This document shows positions 9,243 through 18,113 of a stretch of DNA of 64,000 nucleotides, in pieces (position 1 is the stretch's first letter; every line of letters starts with the position of its first letter). Below the pieces are notes generated by a model that was given only the letters and a program-made list of their open reading frames with translations, did no database searches and was not told where the DNA came from. The DNA lies in the NCBI GenBank assembly GCA_963850415.1, contig CAWKLE010000002.1, forward strand, positions 1 to 64,000, read 5' to 3'. A program made the position numbers and the translations under genes. This DNA comes from VAXT01 sp963850415. GTDB lineage: Bacteria > Actinomycetota > Thermoleophilia > Gaiellales > Gaiellaceae.

Positions 9243-11054
9243 CTAGACTTTTCGCCCGAATTTCTTTTCCAATTCGGCGTGCGAAATTTGGATCATGGTG
9301 GGCCGGCCATGGGGACAGCAGTAGGGCAGATCGCAGGCCAGCAAATCGCGAATTAGTTTCTCGATTTCGGGATAACGCAACGGATCGTTGGCTTTGACGG
9401 CGTGACGGCAAACGGTTTTCGCGATCATGTCTTCACCCAGACGCAGAGGTGAACTGCTGCGGCTGGTCGTTATTAATTCGTCGATCACTTTGCGCAAAAA
9501 TCCCGCAGCGTCCGCGATTTCGAGAAAGGCTGGCAGGGTATCGACCCGAAAACTGTTGGCGCCGAAGTTTTCAACTCCAATTCCCATTTTCTGCAACGTT
9601 GCGACATTACGTTCGACCCATTCCGCATCGCGCGGCGGCAACGAAAAGATCTGCGGCAATAGCATGCGCTGCGACGGCACTCCCTGCTCTTCCATCCGTC
9701 GGCGCAATTCCTCGAACAAAATTCGCTCGTGCGCGGCGTGTTGATCCACCAAAACGAGCCCGTCGGAATTTTCCATCAGCACGTAAAGACGGTTGAGCAC
9801 GCCGATAATCTGAAATTGCTGATCACGCCGCGGTTCGATTTGCGGTTCAGGACGATTGCCATCAATCGGTCGCGGAAGATTCAGTGAATCGGCCCTACTC
9901 GCTTGATCGAGCGGTGCAAAGTTGGAGGGACGGGCGCTGTCCCGTCCCACTATTTGGGACGACACGGAGGTCGTCTCTCCATCTGGCCGAGTTGCAGCAG
10001 GTCCCGGCGGCAATCCCGCTGCGGGTGCAGCCGGTGCATTAAATTTTCGCTGCCACTCTACGCGACCACTCTCGAGCGTGCGTTGCACCGCCTCGACAAT
10101 TGCCTCGCGAACGCTGGCCGGATCGCGAAAACGAACTTCGCGTTTCGCCGGATGGACGTTGACGTCTACTTCACGTGGATCCAGATCAACGAACAGAAAC
10201 GTAACCGGAAATTGTCCGCGCATGAGAGCGGTGTGATAACCTTCGCGCAAGGCGGTAGAGAGGATTCCGCTGTCAATCGCGCGTCCGTTTACGAAAACGA
10301 ATTGTTGTGCTCGCGTCTGCCGGCTCACCCCGGCGCGACCGATCCAGCCTTGAACCTGAATACCACGCCGATCACGCAGGGAAATTTCGAGCAAGTCGTC
10401 GAGGAGCTTGGCACCATAGAGATCGCGGATCCGGTCTCGCAGCGAGGTCGTTATCGGCAATTGCGACGCAATATTATCTTCCCGCACCAGGGTGAAGCCA
10501 ATCTCGGGATGGGCCAACGCTTGCAGAAAAAATTGATGCTCGATATTTCGCGCTTCCGTCGTTTCGGAGCGCAGAAATTTTCGGCGCGCCGGCACATTGT
10601 AAAACAACGAACGCACTTCGATCTGCGTCCCAGGCGCTTCGCCGCCGTCACGCACCGTCTCGATCCGTCCGCCGTTTACGAGAATTTCCGTGCCGGCGAC
10701 CGCACCGGGCTCGCGAGTGCTCAGCCGCAAGCGTGAAACGCTGGCGATGCTCGGCAACGCTTCGCCCCGAAAACCAAGTGTGCTAATGGCTGCGAGATCA
10801 GCCGCGGAAGCGATTTTGCTCGTGGCGTGCCGTTCGAGCGAAAGCAGGGCGTCATCCCGATCCATTCCGCAGCCGTCATCGACCACCCGAATGCGCGACA
10901 TTCCGCCACGCTGAATCCCGACCTCGATCGCGCGCGCACCAGCATCAATGCTATTCTCGACCAGTTCCTTCACGACCGAGGCAGGCCGCTCCACCACTTC
11001 GCCCGCGGCCACCTGGCTGGCGAGAGTTTCGGGAAGAAGTTTGATCCGGCTCAT
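9243..11054 (-). CDS. mutL: DNA mismatch repair protein MutL with endonuclease motif
   Basis: Intact 603-residue MutL. The N-terminal GHKL ATPase shows the E-x3-N box (VKELVENSIDAG), VDDGCGMD, ERHATSKI and GFRGEALPSI. The C-terminal dimerisation domain carries LVDQHAAHERILFEE, which fits the metal-binding endonuclease motif DQHA(x)2E(x)4E, plus a late CPHGRPT. This MutL is therefore of the nicking type used in bacteria without MutH. The linker between the domains is rich in Pro and Ala and contains a REP-derived stretch (see the repeat at 9924-9980). The gene stands alone on the minus strand next to the epimerase remnant. Confidence 0.95.
   Translation of the reverse strand: MSRIKLLPETLASQVAAGEVVERPASVVKELVENSIDAGARAIEVGIQRGGMSRIRVVDDGCGMDRDDALLSLERHATSKIASAADLAAISTLGFRGEALPSIASVSRLRLSTREPGAVAGTEILVNGGRIETVRDGGEAPGTQIEVRSLFYNVPARRKFLRSETTEARNIEHQFFLQALAHPEIGFTLVREDNIASQLPITTSLRDRIRDLYGAKLLDDLLEISLRDRRGIQVQGWIGRAGVSRQTRAQQFVFVNGRAIDSGILSTALREGYHTALMRGQFPVTFLFVDLDPREVDVNVHPAKREVRFRDPASVREAIVEAVQRTLESGRVEWQRKFNAPAAPAAGLPPGPAATRPDGETTSVSSQIVGRDSARPSNFAPLDQASRADSLNLPRPIDGNRPEPQIEPRRDQQFQIIGVLNRLYVLMENSDGLVLVDQHAAHERILFEELRRRMEEQGVPSQRMLLPQIFSLPPRDAEWVERNVATLQKMGIGVENFGANSFRVDTLPAFLEIADAAGFLRKVIDELITTSRSSSPLRLGEDMIAKTVCRHAVKANDPLRYPEIEKLIRDLLACDLPYCCPHGRPTMIQISHAELEKKFGRKV
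9924..9980. repeat. GGAG-headed REP pair inside the mutL linker
   Basis: A GGAG head at 9924-9927 is followed by the palindrome GGACGGGCGCTGTCCCGTCC. After a short spacer there is an inverted partner, GGACGACACGGAGGTCGTC, ending in TCTCC at 9980. The 57 bases keep the mutL frame open and translate as the low-complexity stretch around VGRDSARPS in the flexible linker. The layout equals that of the intergenic pairs at 4302-4350 and 22000-22062. Confidence 0.7.
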
Positions 11055-11226
11055 TGGACTTCTGACCTTAGATCCATTCGACTCGCTTCGCTCGCTCAGG
11101 ACAAGTTTTCGCTTTCTGGTTGCTGAAGAATTTGGAGTCAGGCTATTCGCGACGCTTTTCGTCCAGATAAGGCAAGGCGCCTGCTCATTGACTTAAGAGG
11201 GGTGGATCGTACGTTTCCTTCAGTGA

Positions 11227-11556
11227 ATGATTGAGATTACCGAAAGCGCGGTGCGGCAACTGCGAACACTGGTGGGCGCGGAAGCCGCTGAGAAAGGATT
11301 GCGCATCGGGATTGCTAAGGGCGGCTGTTCCGGTCTGCAATACGAGATGACGCTTGGAGCTGGTCGCCCCGGTGATGCCGTAATCGAGCGCGACGGCGTG
11401 AAATTTTTTGTCGATGAAGAGAGCGCGCAGTTACTGCGCGGATCGACCCTGGATTATCGCGACGCGCTCACTGGCGCCGGGTTTCAGATCGTTAATCCGA
11501 ATGCCGCGCGCACCTGCGGCTGCGGCTCCTCCTTCGAACCGGCGCGCCCACTCTAA
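11227..11556 (+). CDS. HesB/IscA/ErpA-type iron-sulfur cluster carrier
   Basis: A-type carrier that passes Fe-S clusters to apoproteins. The 109-residue protein has the three conserved cysteines: one in KGGCSGLQYEM and two in the C-terminal CGCGSSF. The family segment DYRDALTGAGFQIVNPNA is also present. The start ATG at 11227 gives the usual MIEITESAVRQL opening. Which of IscA, ErpA or SufA it corresponds to cannot be decided from sequence alone. Other Fe-S enzymes in the window (LipA, HemW, HpnR, UDG) are possible clients. It lies 18 bases before the next gene and may be co-transcribed with it. Confidence 0.88.
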   Translation: MIEITESAVRQLRTLVGAEAAEKGLRIGIAKGGCSGLQYEMTLGAGRPGDAVIERDGVKFFVDEESAQLLRGSTLDYRDALTGAGFQIVNPNAARTCGCGSSFEPARPL

Positions 11557-11574
11557 AGTGAGTGAACTTCGCTG

Positions 11575-13101
11575 ATGGCACAGGAATTTTTTCGCTACGA
11601 AACGCCTTATGGCCGTCCCCGGCAGCGGACGAATTACTTCGCCTGGACGCTGGCAATTCTTCTGCTCACCGCCTTCGCCTTTGCCGCCTGGTTGGGAAGT
11701 TTTTATGTTTTTTGGCAACCGGAACGGCCCGACAGTTATCGGTTATTAAAAAAACTGCATCGGATTGACCCGCCGCGGCGATTTGAATTGACCGCCGCAC
11801 CCGCCGGCGAATTTCTCAATCCCAAACAATTGCATGATCGCTACGCGCCGTTGGGCGAAGCGGAATTATCCAAGGCCAACAGCGAGCTGGCGCGCAATTA
11901 CATTCGTAATTTCCAGCAAGTCCACGGGCTCGTCCCCTACGTTGTCGGTCGCTTCCGTATTATCGACGTTCACCAACTTGGCGCGGCAGACGTTTTCACT
12001 TCCGGTATCGTGGCGCTCGCTGCCGCTATCGATAACGGGGAAGTCCTGCTCGAGCACGTTTATCCGGCCGATCGGCGAGACATTCCGCTCATGCGCCAGA
12101 CACTTGCGCCTGGTCTGGAAGTTAAGCTCGAACGAACACACGATATTTCGGCAGTGATTCACGCCGATCGCAGCGCCGACGGCCGGGTCCTGATCACGGC
12201 GATGCCTTTGCTTTACGGTACCTATGCTGTCACGCGCGGCACCGGGACCTTTACTCTGGAGCCTCCACTGGATTTGAACCTGGCTGCCGGCTGGCCCCTG
12301 TTTAAACGCGAGGAATTACGGGCAGCCGAAGATCGATACGCACAATTGCGTCAAAACGAGCCAACTTCGCCAGGGACGATCGCTATTCCCGGAATCACGC
12401 CCAGCGGCACGCCGCCACCAAGCGAGAATTTACTTGTTCAAGTACAACAGGCTTTACCAATTGAAACGCCAGCAAGCACGCCGGCGCCGCCACTCCCGTT
12501 GAAAGGGACAAAGCCGACGCCCGCCGGGAAAGCCGGGAAAATCGCGAAAAATCAAAAGCCAACAGCGGCGCCCAGCGTGACGCCGATTCAAGTCGCGAAA
12601 ATGAACAGTCCGGCTCCCACGTTATCGACACCGCCGTTGCAAAAGTTCACGGAATCAAGTCCGGCCCCAAATTCCAGTGCACCCGCAGCCCTTCCCGCCG
12701 ATGGCGCTGCGCTGGCCTCGACCGCTGGCGGCGGAAATTGGAAAACCTATGCTCCGGGCAAAATGCCAATTGGCCGTCTCGTCGCTCCAGCTGATCTCGG
12801 TGAAGTCGCCGACCGCGGTCTCACTGGAGAACGGACCTACCTGAAGGGACAATTCGTGGTCAATTTTGCCGATGCTAATAAAGCAGTGCTGCGGCCACGC
12901 TCGCGCGTGCCCGACTCCGTAATGTTTCTCACCGGTGGGAATTCCGTTCGCATCATTGTCGAGTATCCGACTGGTTACGTTCCCCCCAAGCCAGGCTCAG
13001 TCGTCAGCCGCGACGAGGTTCGTCCACTCGAGGTCACGGAAGTGCGAAAGCAGGAAGATGGTCAGCTGAACGTCTTCGCGCGGGAGATCATGCAACCGTA
13101 G
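11575..13101 (+). CDS. Conserved membrane-anchored protein of unknown function, Pro/Ala-rich middle
   Basis: A 508-residue protein. A single membrane helix lies at about residues 24-46 (AWTLAILLLTAFAFAAWL), with a short basic cytoplasmic tail before it, so the bulk should be periplasmic. Residues 50-260 form a mixed domain beginning LLKKLHRIDPPRRFELTAAP. Residues 265-390 are low-complexity (Pro, Ala, Thr, Lys). The last 110 residues form a compact domain around TYLKGQFVVNFADANKAVLR and FLTGGNSVRIIVEYP. I recognise no catalytic motif. The frame is intact and the codon use matches its neighbours. I believe it is a lineage-conserved unknown, not a named family. Confidence 0.7.
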   Translation: MAQEFFRYETPYGRPRQRTNYFAWTLAILLLTAFAFAAWLGSFYVFWQPERPDSYRLLKKLHRIDPPRRFELTAAPAGEFLNPKQLHDRYAPLGEAELSKANSELARNYIRNFQQVHGLVPYVVGRFRIIDVHQLGAADVFTSGIVALAAAIDNGEVLLEHVYPADRRDIPLMRQTLAPGLEVKLERTHDISAVIHADRSADGRVLITAMPLLYGTYAVTRGTGTFTLEPPLDLNLAAGWPLFKREELRAAEDRYAQLRQNEPTSPGTIAIPGITPSGTPPPSENLLVQVQQALPIETPASTPAPPLPLKGTKPTPAGKAGKIAKNQKPTAAPSVTPIQVAKMNSPAPTLSTPPLQKFTESSPAPNSSAPAALPADGAALASTAGGGNWKTYAPGKMPIGRLVAPADLGEVADRGLTGERTYLKGQFVVNFADANKAVLRPRSRVPDSVMFLTGGNSVRIIVEYPTGYVPPKPGSVVSRDEVRPLEVTEVRKQEDGQLNVFAREIMQP

Positions 13102-13185
13102 TCATGCCGCCGCGATCGAGTTAGCAATTGAACGTTGCAGGGTGCGATACCTGGATATCAGCTCCACTATTCTCAATTGCTTCGG

Positions 13186-13860
13186 TCAATCGCCGCCACG
13201 TCGGTCGATAATCAATTTGCCATCGCGAATTTCAAACGATCCGCTGCCGGAGGTAGTGCGGTATTCGCGAAGATAGTCTCGCAGCGGACGGGCGTGATAT
13301 TTCCAATCGAGAACGTCTGGGGGCACCGGCTCCTTGTTGATAGTAATGCTGCTCAGACGCGGATTCTCCAGGGATTCCGGACCGTTGCTTTCAATTACGA
13401 TGTCACCATTCAAATAATAGCGGCCATGCCCGACGAATTCGCCCAACGGCACGCTGGTTTGGATGCGCAAACGATTGCCCTCGATCGCGACGAAGGCCTT
13501 GCCGCGAGCGTGTCGGTTTTCCGCAATCAGATTGTTCAAGTCGTCTGCGGTGAGTTCGATATGCGCAGGCTGATCGCGAGCATCTTTAAAATCTTTCCAC
13601 TTCCGTTCTGCCGCCGCCATATTTTCGTCGGTGGTTTCAAATTGCGGCACAGGTGAGGGTTCCTGCGCCAGCACGTGCGTTTTATTTGCCCAAGAGAGAC
13701 CATGGAGCAGCGCGGAATACGTTTGCGTTCCAAAATATAAGCCGATGGCGCCGGCGATGATTAGAAAGACGATGAAGCAAGCCAGAATCAAACAACCTTT
13801 GCCCACACATCCCATCCCACGCCTCTCTCGCGGCGACGGACCTTCGATCCAGGTGTTCAT
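13186..13860 (-). CDS. Conserved membrane-anchored protein of unknown function
   Basis: A 224-residue protein with a short basic N-terminus and one membrane helix at about residues 21-45 (CLILACFIVFLIIAGAIGLYF). A soluble, probably periplasmic domain follows, with HIELTADDLNNLIAE and, further on, FVAIEGNRLRIQTSVPLGEF and YYLNGDIVIES. The domain alternates polar and hydrophobic residues as beta strands do. I recognise no named family. Its ATG overlaps the stop of the upstream HIT gene by four bases, so both are in one transcript. Confidence 0.7.
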   Translation of the reverse strand: MNTWIEGPSPRERRGMGCVGKGCLILACFIVFLIIAGAIGLYFGTQTYSALLHGLSWANKTHVLAQEPSPVPQFETTDENMAAAERKWKDFKDARDQPAHIELTADDLNNLIAENRHARGKAFVAIEGNRLRIQTSVPLGEFVGHGRYYLNGDIVIESNGPESLENPRLSSITINKEPVPPDVLDWKYHARPLRDYLREYRTTSGSGSFEIRDGKLIIDRRGGD

Positions 13861-14372
13861 CTCGCTTCATCCGACGCCGTCTGCGCCGCCTTCAATTTTT
13901 GATAGAGATCGTGCAGTCCTTGTGAGAGGACGCGCGTGCCTGAAAGCATTGGCATGAAATTCGTGTCGCCACTCCAGCGCGGTACGATGTGAATATGCAG
14001 GTGATCGGGCACGCCCGCGCCAGCGCATTCGCCGACGTTGATCCCGATGTTGAACCCCTGGGCTTTCGTGACCTGCCGCAGCAGCTCCTGCCCCCGCACG
14101 ACCAGGGAAAAAAGCTCGGCCACTTCATTTTCACCGAGATCGCGCAGTTCGCCCACTTTTCGATATGGCACCGCCATCAGATGGCCCACGGTATAAGGGT
14201 AGCGGTTCATCATCAGAAACGAATTTTTCCGGCGCACCAGGACAAGATGGGCCGCATCATCGCTGGCCCGCGCGGCTTCGGACAGGAAATCGGGCGTGCC
14301 CGATTTTTCAAAGTACTCAAAGCGCCACGGCGCCCACAAAGTTTCGAGCTCGGCTTTGGGAAACTGCACCAA
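13857..14372 (-). CDS. HIT-family nucleotide hydrolase/transferase
   Basis: Histidine-triad protein of 171 residues. The diagnostic HLHIHIVPRW is at about residue 120, and the helical region upstream (LVRRKNSFLMMNRYPYTVGH, then MAVPYRKVGELRDL) is as in AP4A hydrolase-like HIT proteins. The N-terminal LWAPWRFEYFE is typical of the bacterial AP4A-phosphorylase-like branch. The likely substrate is a dinucleoside polyphosphate or nucleoside phosphoramidate. It overlaps the following membrane-protein gene by four bases. Confidence 0.88.
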   Translation of the reverse strand: MVQFPKAELETLWAPWRFEYFEKSGTPDFLSEAARASDDAAHLVLVRRKNSFLMMNRYPYTVGHLMAVPYRKVGELRDLGENEVAELFSLVVRGQELLRQVTKAQGFNIGINVGECAGAGVPDHLHIHIVPRWSGDTNFMPMLSGTRVLSQGLHDLYQKLKAAQTASDEAR

Positions 14373-14450
14373 CTAACGAGCTTAGAAGATCGCGCAGCGA
14401 AGTCGATCTTTATCTAACAGACAAAACGCGACGGTTGCAGAGATTCTCTG

Positions 14451-15884
14451 CTATAGTTTGTCGTGGTGCAGGCGATAGCTCAGCTCCTTTACCAGGTCTG
14501 CATATCCCGGCTGGCCGATGAGATTGTGCACCTGAAAAGGATCGATCTTTAAGTTGTAAAGCTCGGGTTTATCTCCCTTCGTTTCGATATAGATGTAATC
14601 CATCGTCCGGATTGCCTCGTAATCCTCAGGGATTTCCACCTGAGGTCGGTGCGCCATGCGTGGATCTGCGGTATTGAACAGATCCTCCTCTTCTTCGCTT
14701 GCTTTGCCTCGCTTGTTTCGCATTTCCAAATTAAAGGAACCGGGCCAACCTTCCAGGAGCATTGCGTCCCGCCATTCCTCCGTCCCACGCAGGAGTGGTA
14801 GAAGGGATCGGCCATCGACCTCTGGTGGAATCGGCAAACCCGCCAATTCATAAATCGTCGGCGCCAGATCAATCACACCTACCAATCTGTCTTCCGTCCG
14901 AGCTGCTTTAATTAATGGAGGATAGCGCACCGCAAACGGCCCGCGGCTGGCCTCTTCGTAAACACGATTCTTTCCAACTAGTCGATGCTCACCCCAAAAA
15001 AAACCGTTATCGGAATAGTAAACGATAAACGTGTTATCAAGTTTTCCTTCGTCAGCGAGACGCAACAAAATGTCGCGCACGGCTAGATCCACGGAGTGCA
15101 AACACCGCAGCTGATTAAGACGAATGTGATCCACTCGCTTCTCCACCGTGCGTGCCTTCAGCTGTGGCGTATTTGCCAGCCAGAGCGGTTTGTCGGACTG
15201 ATTGTATGGATTAAAATTCGGTGGCCGCCAATTAGGCAGGTCGGCAAAAAGGTGTTCGTCTCCAGGAGCAGGAGTAGCAGGCTGATGCGGCGCGTGCGGG
15301 GTGAATAAGAGAAAGAACGGCTTATTTGCGGGGACTTTACTTAAAAAGTCGTAGGCATAATCGCGCTGGATGTAGGTAAGGTAGCCGGACACATTGCGAA
15401 ATACTCCAAAGATGTTCATTTTCGGATCGAGGTAGCCTCCGATCCAGGCTGTCCAATAATCGTATTCCGGCCGCGCATCCCCCGGCCATGAATTGAGGTA
15501 TTTACCAATTAAACCGGTATAGTAGCCAGCTTCGTGCAAGCGATTTGCCACGGTCGGGCCAAGTAATTGCGTGGAATTGTCCCATACCCCGTGGTGTCGC
15601 GCATACTGCCCGGTGAGAAGGCTGGACCGGCTCGGGCAGCACAGCGGAGTTGGCATGATGAACTGCGTGCAGATCAACCCCTGATCGGCAATCATCGCTT
15701 TCGTGTTCGGCATGAACTGCTGCGTGAGAGTGTCATGACTCTGGTCATCGACCATGATAATGAGGAAGTTCGGACGCTGATCTTGCCCGAGTAAGCTCGA
15801 GACAAAAACTACCACTACTAGTAAGAATAAGAATAGCTGCTTCAAATTGTTAGTTAGTTGAAGGCGGAACGCATCGACCAACAT
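14451..15884 (-). CDS. Secreted type I sulfatase (Cys-type)
   Basis: Arylsulfatase-like enzyme of the alkaline-phosphatase fold. The N-terminal signal region (LKQLFLFLLVVVVFVSSLLG) is followed by the metal site IIMVDDQSHD. The sulfatase signature CCPSRSSLLTGQYARHHGVW contains the CxPSR box whose cysteine must become formylglycine. Further conserved parts are FFLLFTPHAPHQP and IVYYSDNGFFWGEH. The frame extends to 16031, but ATG 15884 or the TTG at 15845 fit better; the TTG directly follows the stop of the formylglycine-enzyme remnant and would give a clean signal peptide. The substrate is unknown. Confidence 0.88.
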   Translation of the reverse strand: MLVDAFRLQLTNNLKQLFLFLLVVVVFVSSLLGQDQRPNFLIIMVDDQSHDTLTQQFMPNTKAMIADQGLICTQFIMPTPLCCPSRSSLLTGQYARHHGVWDNSTQLLGPTVANRLHEAGYYTGLIGKYLNSWPGDARPEYDYWTAWIGGYLDPKMNIFGVFRNVSGYLTYIQRDYAYDFLSKVPANKPFFLLFTPHAPHQPATPAPGDEHLFADLPNWRPPNFNPYNQSDKPLWLANTPQLKARTVEKRVDHIRLNQLRCLHSVDLAVRDILLRLADEGKLDNTFIVYYSDNGFFWGEHRLVGKNRVYEEASRGPFAVRYPPLIKAARTEDRLVGVIDLAPTIYELAGLPIPPEVDGRSLLPLLRGTEEWRDAMLLEGWPGSFNLEMRNKRGKASEEEEDLFNTADPRMAHRPQVEIPEDYEAIRTMDYIYIETKGDKPELYNLKIDPFQVHNLIGQPGYADLVKELSYRLHHDKL

Positions 15885-16090
15885 GGGTCGTGCCAGTGTG
15901 TTGGCCGCCGCGTCCGCGGCTGCCCACCACATAAGGCCGGCAGTATTGCTCGCAGCAGAGAAAGGAGCCGCCCTGCTGAACAGGTTTTGAGGCCGCAGGC
16001 TCCGTCGGATCGAAACCAATAGCTGGCCCAATCGGATCGCGCGCGACCTCAGTAGCTTGGCTCAGCTGTTGGTGGTAACCCAATCGCGTC
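15850..16090 (-). pseudogene. C-terminal stump of a formylglycine-generating enzyme (sulfatase-modifying factor)
   Basis: The frame ending at 15850 carries a degenerate but clear C-terminus of the FGE-sulfatase family: RDPIGPAIGFDPTEP, then VQQGGSFLCCEQYC, VGSRGRG and TGTTHVG. In intact family members this region reads GGSFLC..YC.RY...R.......TGHLGFRC and holds the two active-site cysteines. Upstream of about 16090 I see no similarity to the remaining 200 residues, so the gene is truncated, not merely frameshifted. It lies just before the sulfatase on the same strand, which suggests the two once formed a modification/enzyme pair. Confidence 0.65.
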
Positions 16091-16410
16091 CGGTCAAGGA
16101 GCAATGCGGCGGTACCTCCGACGACAGGAAAGATTGGCGGGAAAATACCGAACAAGACCGAGCTAACGGGAAAGGAAGACTGCCGCTCTCCCGAATGACA
16201 GGACTGGTGCGGGCGTCCGCCACTCAGTAGTAACTCAATTAGTCTCGGACGCGATGCCTCAAACAACCGTCGAGATATTTCCCAGCTATCGCTGCCCCAT
16301 CCTCCCATCTCTTTAGGCTAGAGATGGGAACGCCGCTGTCGCCAAGTATCCGACCTATCCTTTGCGACAGATAGCGTCCTACGTCTACGCTATGCGCCAA
16401 CGAAAACGGA
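16091..16410. other. Non-coding or decayed stretch
   Basis: About 320 bases between the formylglycine-enzyme remnant and the response regulator. An open frame exists on the minus strand, but it shows no domain, its residues (many Pro, Gly, Ser) do not resemble those of a folded protein, and it joins the remnant directly. I see no tRNA or clear hairpin. It is probably the eroded upstream part of the remnant or a spacer. Confidence 0.4.
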
Positions 16411-17079
16411 CTACGGGCGGGTAGCGTCGTGCCAACGAAGTGATTCTCGCAACAATTCTTTCCCGGATGAGACTCCGAACTTGGCTTTCGCGCGCGTGAA
16501 ATACATTTGTACAGTCTTGATCGACACATGCAATGTTTCTGCGATTTCCGTACTACTTAATCCCTGGCCCATCAACTCGAACGCTTGCAATTCACGGTCG
16601 CTCAAACGTTCCAGCGGAGAACTATCGCCCATCCCTTTTCCCAATTTGGATGCGATCGCCGCCATCACCTTTTCGCTAATGAATACTTTGCCCTCCAGGA
16701 CGCGACGAATGGCTGTAACTACTTGTTGAGAAGTGTTCTGTTTCATGACGTAAGCTCGCGCCCCAGCTTTAATCGCTCGTTCTGCATAGATCATTTCATC
16801 ATGCATGGATAACACCAAGATCTTTACCTTCGGAACTTGGATGACCAGGTCCTTGATTAGTTCCATGCCAGAGCCGCTTCGAAGGGAGAGATCGACAATA
16901 ACGAGATCAGGGCACGCCTTGGGTATGGCACTGAGCGCTTTCGGCCCATCCGTTGCCTCGCCACAAACAACGAGGTCCTTTTCTTCTGTTATACGAGTGA
17001 TCAACCCGATACGAATCAATGGGTGATCATCGACGATAAATATCCGCCATTTGTGCGGGCTCGAATTTTGCTCATTCAT
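16411..17079 (-). CDS. NarL/FixJ-type response regulator
   Basis: Two-domain regulator of 222 residues. The receiver has FIVDDHPLIRIG (acidic pocket), the phosphoacceptor Asp in DLVIVDLSLRSGSG, and the Lys in YVMKQNTS. The C-terminal LuxR-type helix-turn-helix shows LSDRELQAFELMGQGLSSTE and then LHVSIKTVQMYFTRAKAKF. I set the start at ATG 17079, giving MNEQNSSPHKWRIFIVDDH; upstream codons would extend into the kinase gene. Its first eight bases overlap the end of the adjoining histidine kinase gene, so the two form a translationally coupled two-component pair. Confidence 0.92.
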   Translation of the reverse strand: MNEQNSSPHKWRIFIVDDHPLIRIGLITRITEEKDLVVCGEATDGPKALSAIPKACPDLVIVDLSLRSGSGMELIKDLVIQVPKVKILVLSMHDEMIYAERAIKAGARAYVMKQNTSQQVVTAIRRVLEGKVFISEKVMAAIASKLGKGMGDSSPLERLSDRELQAFELMGQGLSSTEIAETLHVSIKTVQMYFTRAKAKFGVSSGKELLRESLRWHDATRP

Positions 17080-18113
17080 TTTCGTCGCAAATTTGAACTT
17101 CACACCGAATGATGACTCCGTGCGGAACTGCATCCGCAATCTGCAAAACTCCACCAGCCAGTTCTGCTCGTCGAGTCATCAGTTTTAACCCCAAACCTCT
17201 CGATTCGACTCCATCTAATTTAGAAAATCCAATACCATCGTCTTCAATCTTCAATTCCGCAGTGCCATTACGTTGTCGCAAGTTGATCAGAATGCGCCTG
17301 GCATGACTGTGTTTCACCGCGTTTGCCACGGCTTCACGTGTGATCCAATAAAGATGATTGGCCACTGGTTGCGCGATAGTAACATCGATATTCTCCGCTA
17401 GTTTGCAGTCGATTCCTTGTTCGTGTGTCACGGTTTTCGCCAGGGATTCCAGCGCCGCAGCCAACCCACCGGCGTCAAGCTCAAACGATAACAAACCACG
17501 AGCAATTTCTCGCGTCATTTCAATGCCTTCGTCGATAAGTGCGACAACCTTCCGCGCCTGCTCCGAGATATTCGAATTGATGTTTCTAATCTGAATGGAG
17601 ACGGTTTGTGCGACAAGACTGGTTCCGGTCAGGTGTTGACAAAGACCATCGTGAAGTTCGCGCCCTACGCGTTCGCGTTCGCGCTCGGCAATGGCTGCCA
17701 GCTTGGCTTCTAATTGTTTCCTTGCCGCCAGCTCCCGTCGTAGTGCCGCCGTTCGCTCTTCGATCCGCGAATGCATTTGCTTGAGTAGCTCCCGCCAGCG
17801 CGCAAGCAGGAAAACGATCAAACTGTAGCAGCCAAAGCCGCTCAGAACATTCCAGATGTTGACCCGCGCGATGCCGGCGAAAACGTCCGAGGCAACCCAG
17901 GCAGAAATGCTCAGCACGGACACAATAATCCCGGCCGGAATACCGCGCATCGACGTCGCTAGCGCAATAGGCACAAGGTAAAGCAACAACATCGAATTCG
18001 ACACCAGAAATATAGTCGAGGTATCCGACTAGCGTCACCATAACTAGACAGATAGAGAAAAGAGTGGCCGGGGAACGTAAGGCCTGGGTCTGCACTGCCA
18101 CAACGTTCATCAA
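17072..18113 (-). CDS. Membrane histidine kinase of the HisKA_3 (NarX-like) type, one frameshift
   Basis: Partner of the downstream regulator. The phosphoacceptor block is RVGRELHDGLCQHLTG, and the ATP-binding domain shows REAVANAVKHSHA (N box) and IEDDGIGF with SRGLGLKLM (G boxes). The N-terminal part has several membrane helices (ATLFSICLVMVTLVGYLDY, then LYLVPIALATSMRG and others) and a coiled stretch before the His. The first helix and the rest lie in different frames, joined near 18000 by one indel. I see no periplasmic sensor domain, so the signal is probably sensed in or at the membrane. Its start overlaps the stop of the glycosyltransferase gene by four bases. Confidence 0.85.

Noticed and set aside
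15885..16031. Longer sulfatase start at 16031
   Set aside because: The extra residues precede a clear signal peptide and overlap the formylglycine-enzyme remnant in another frame.
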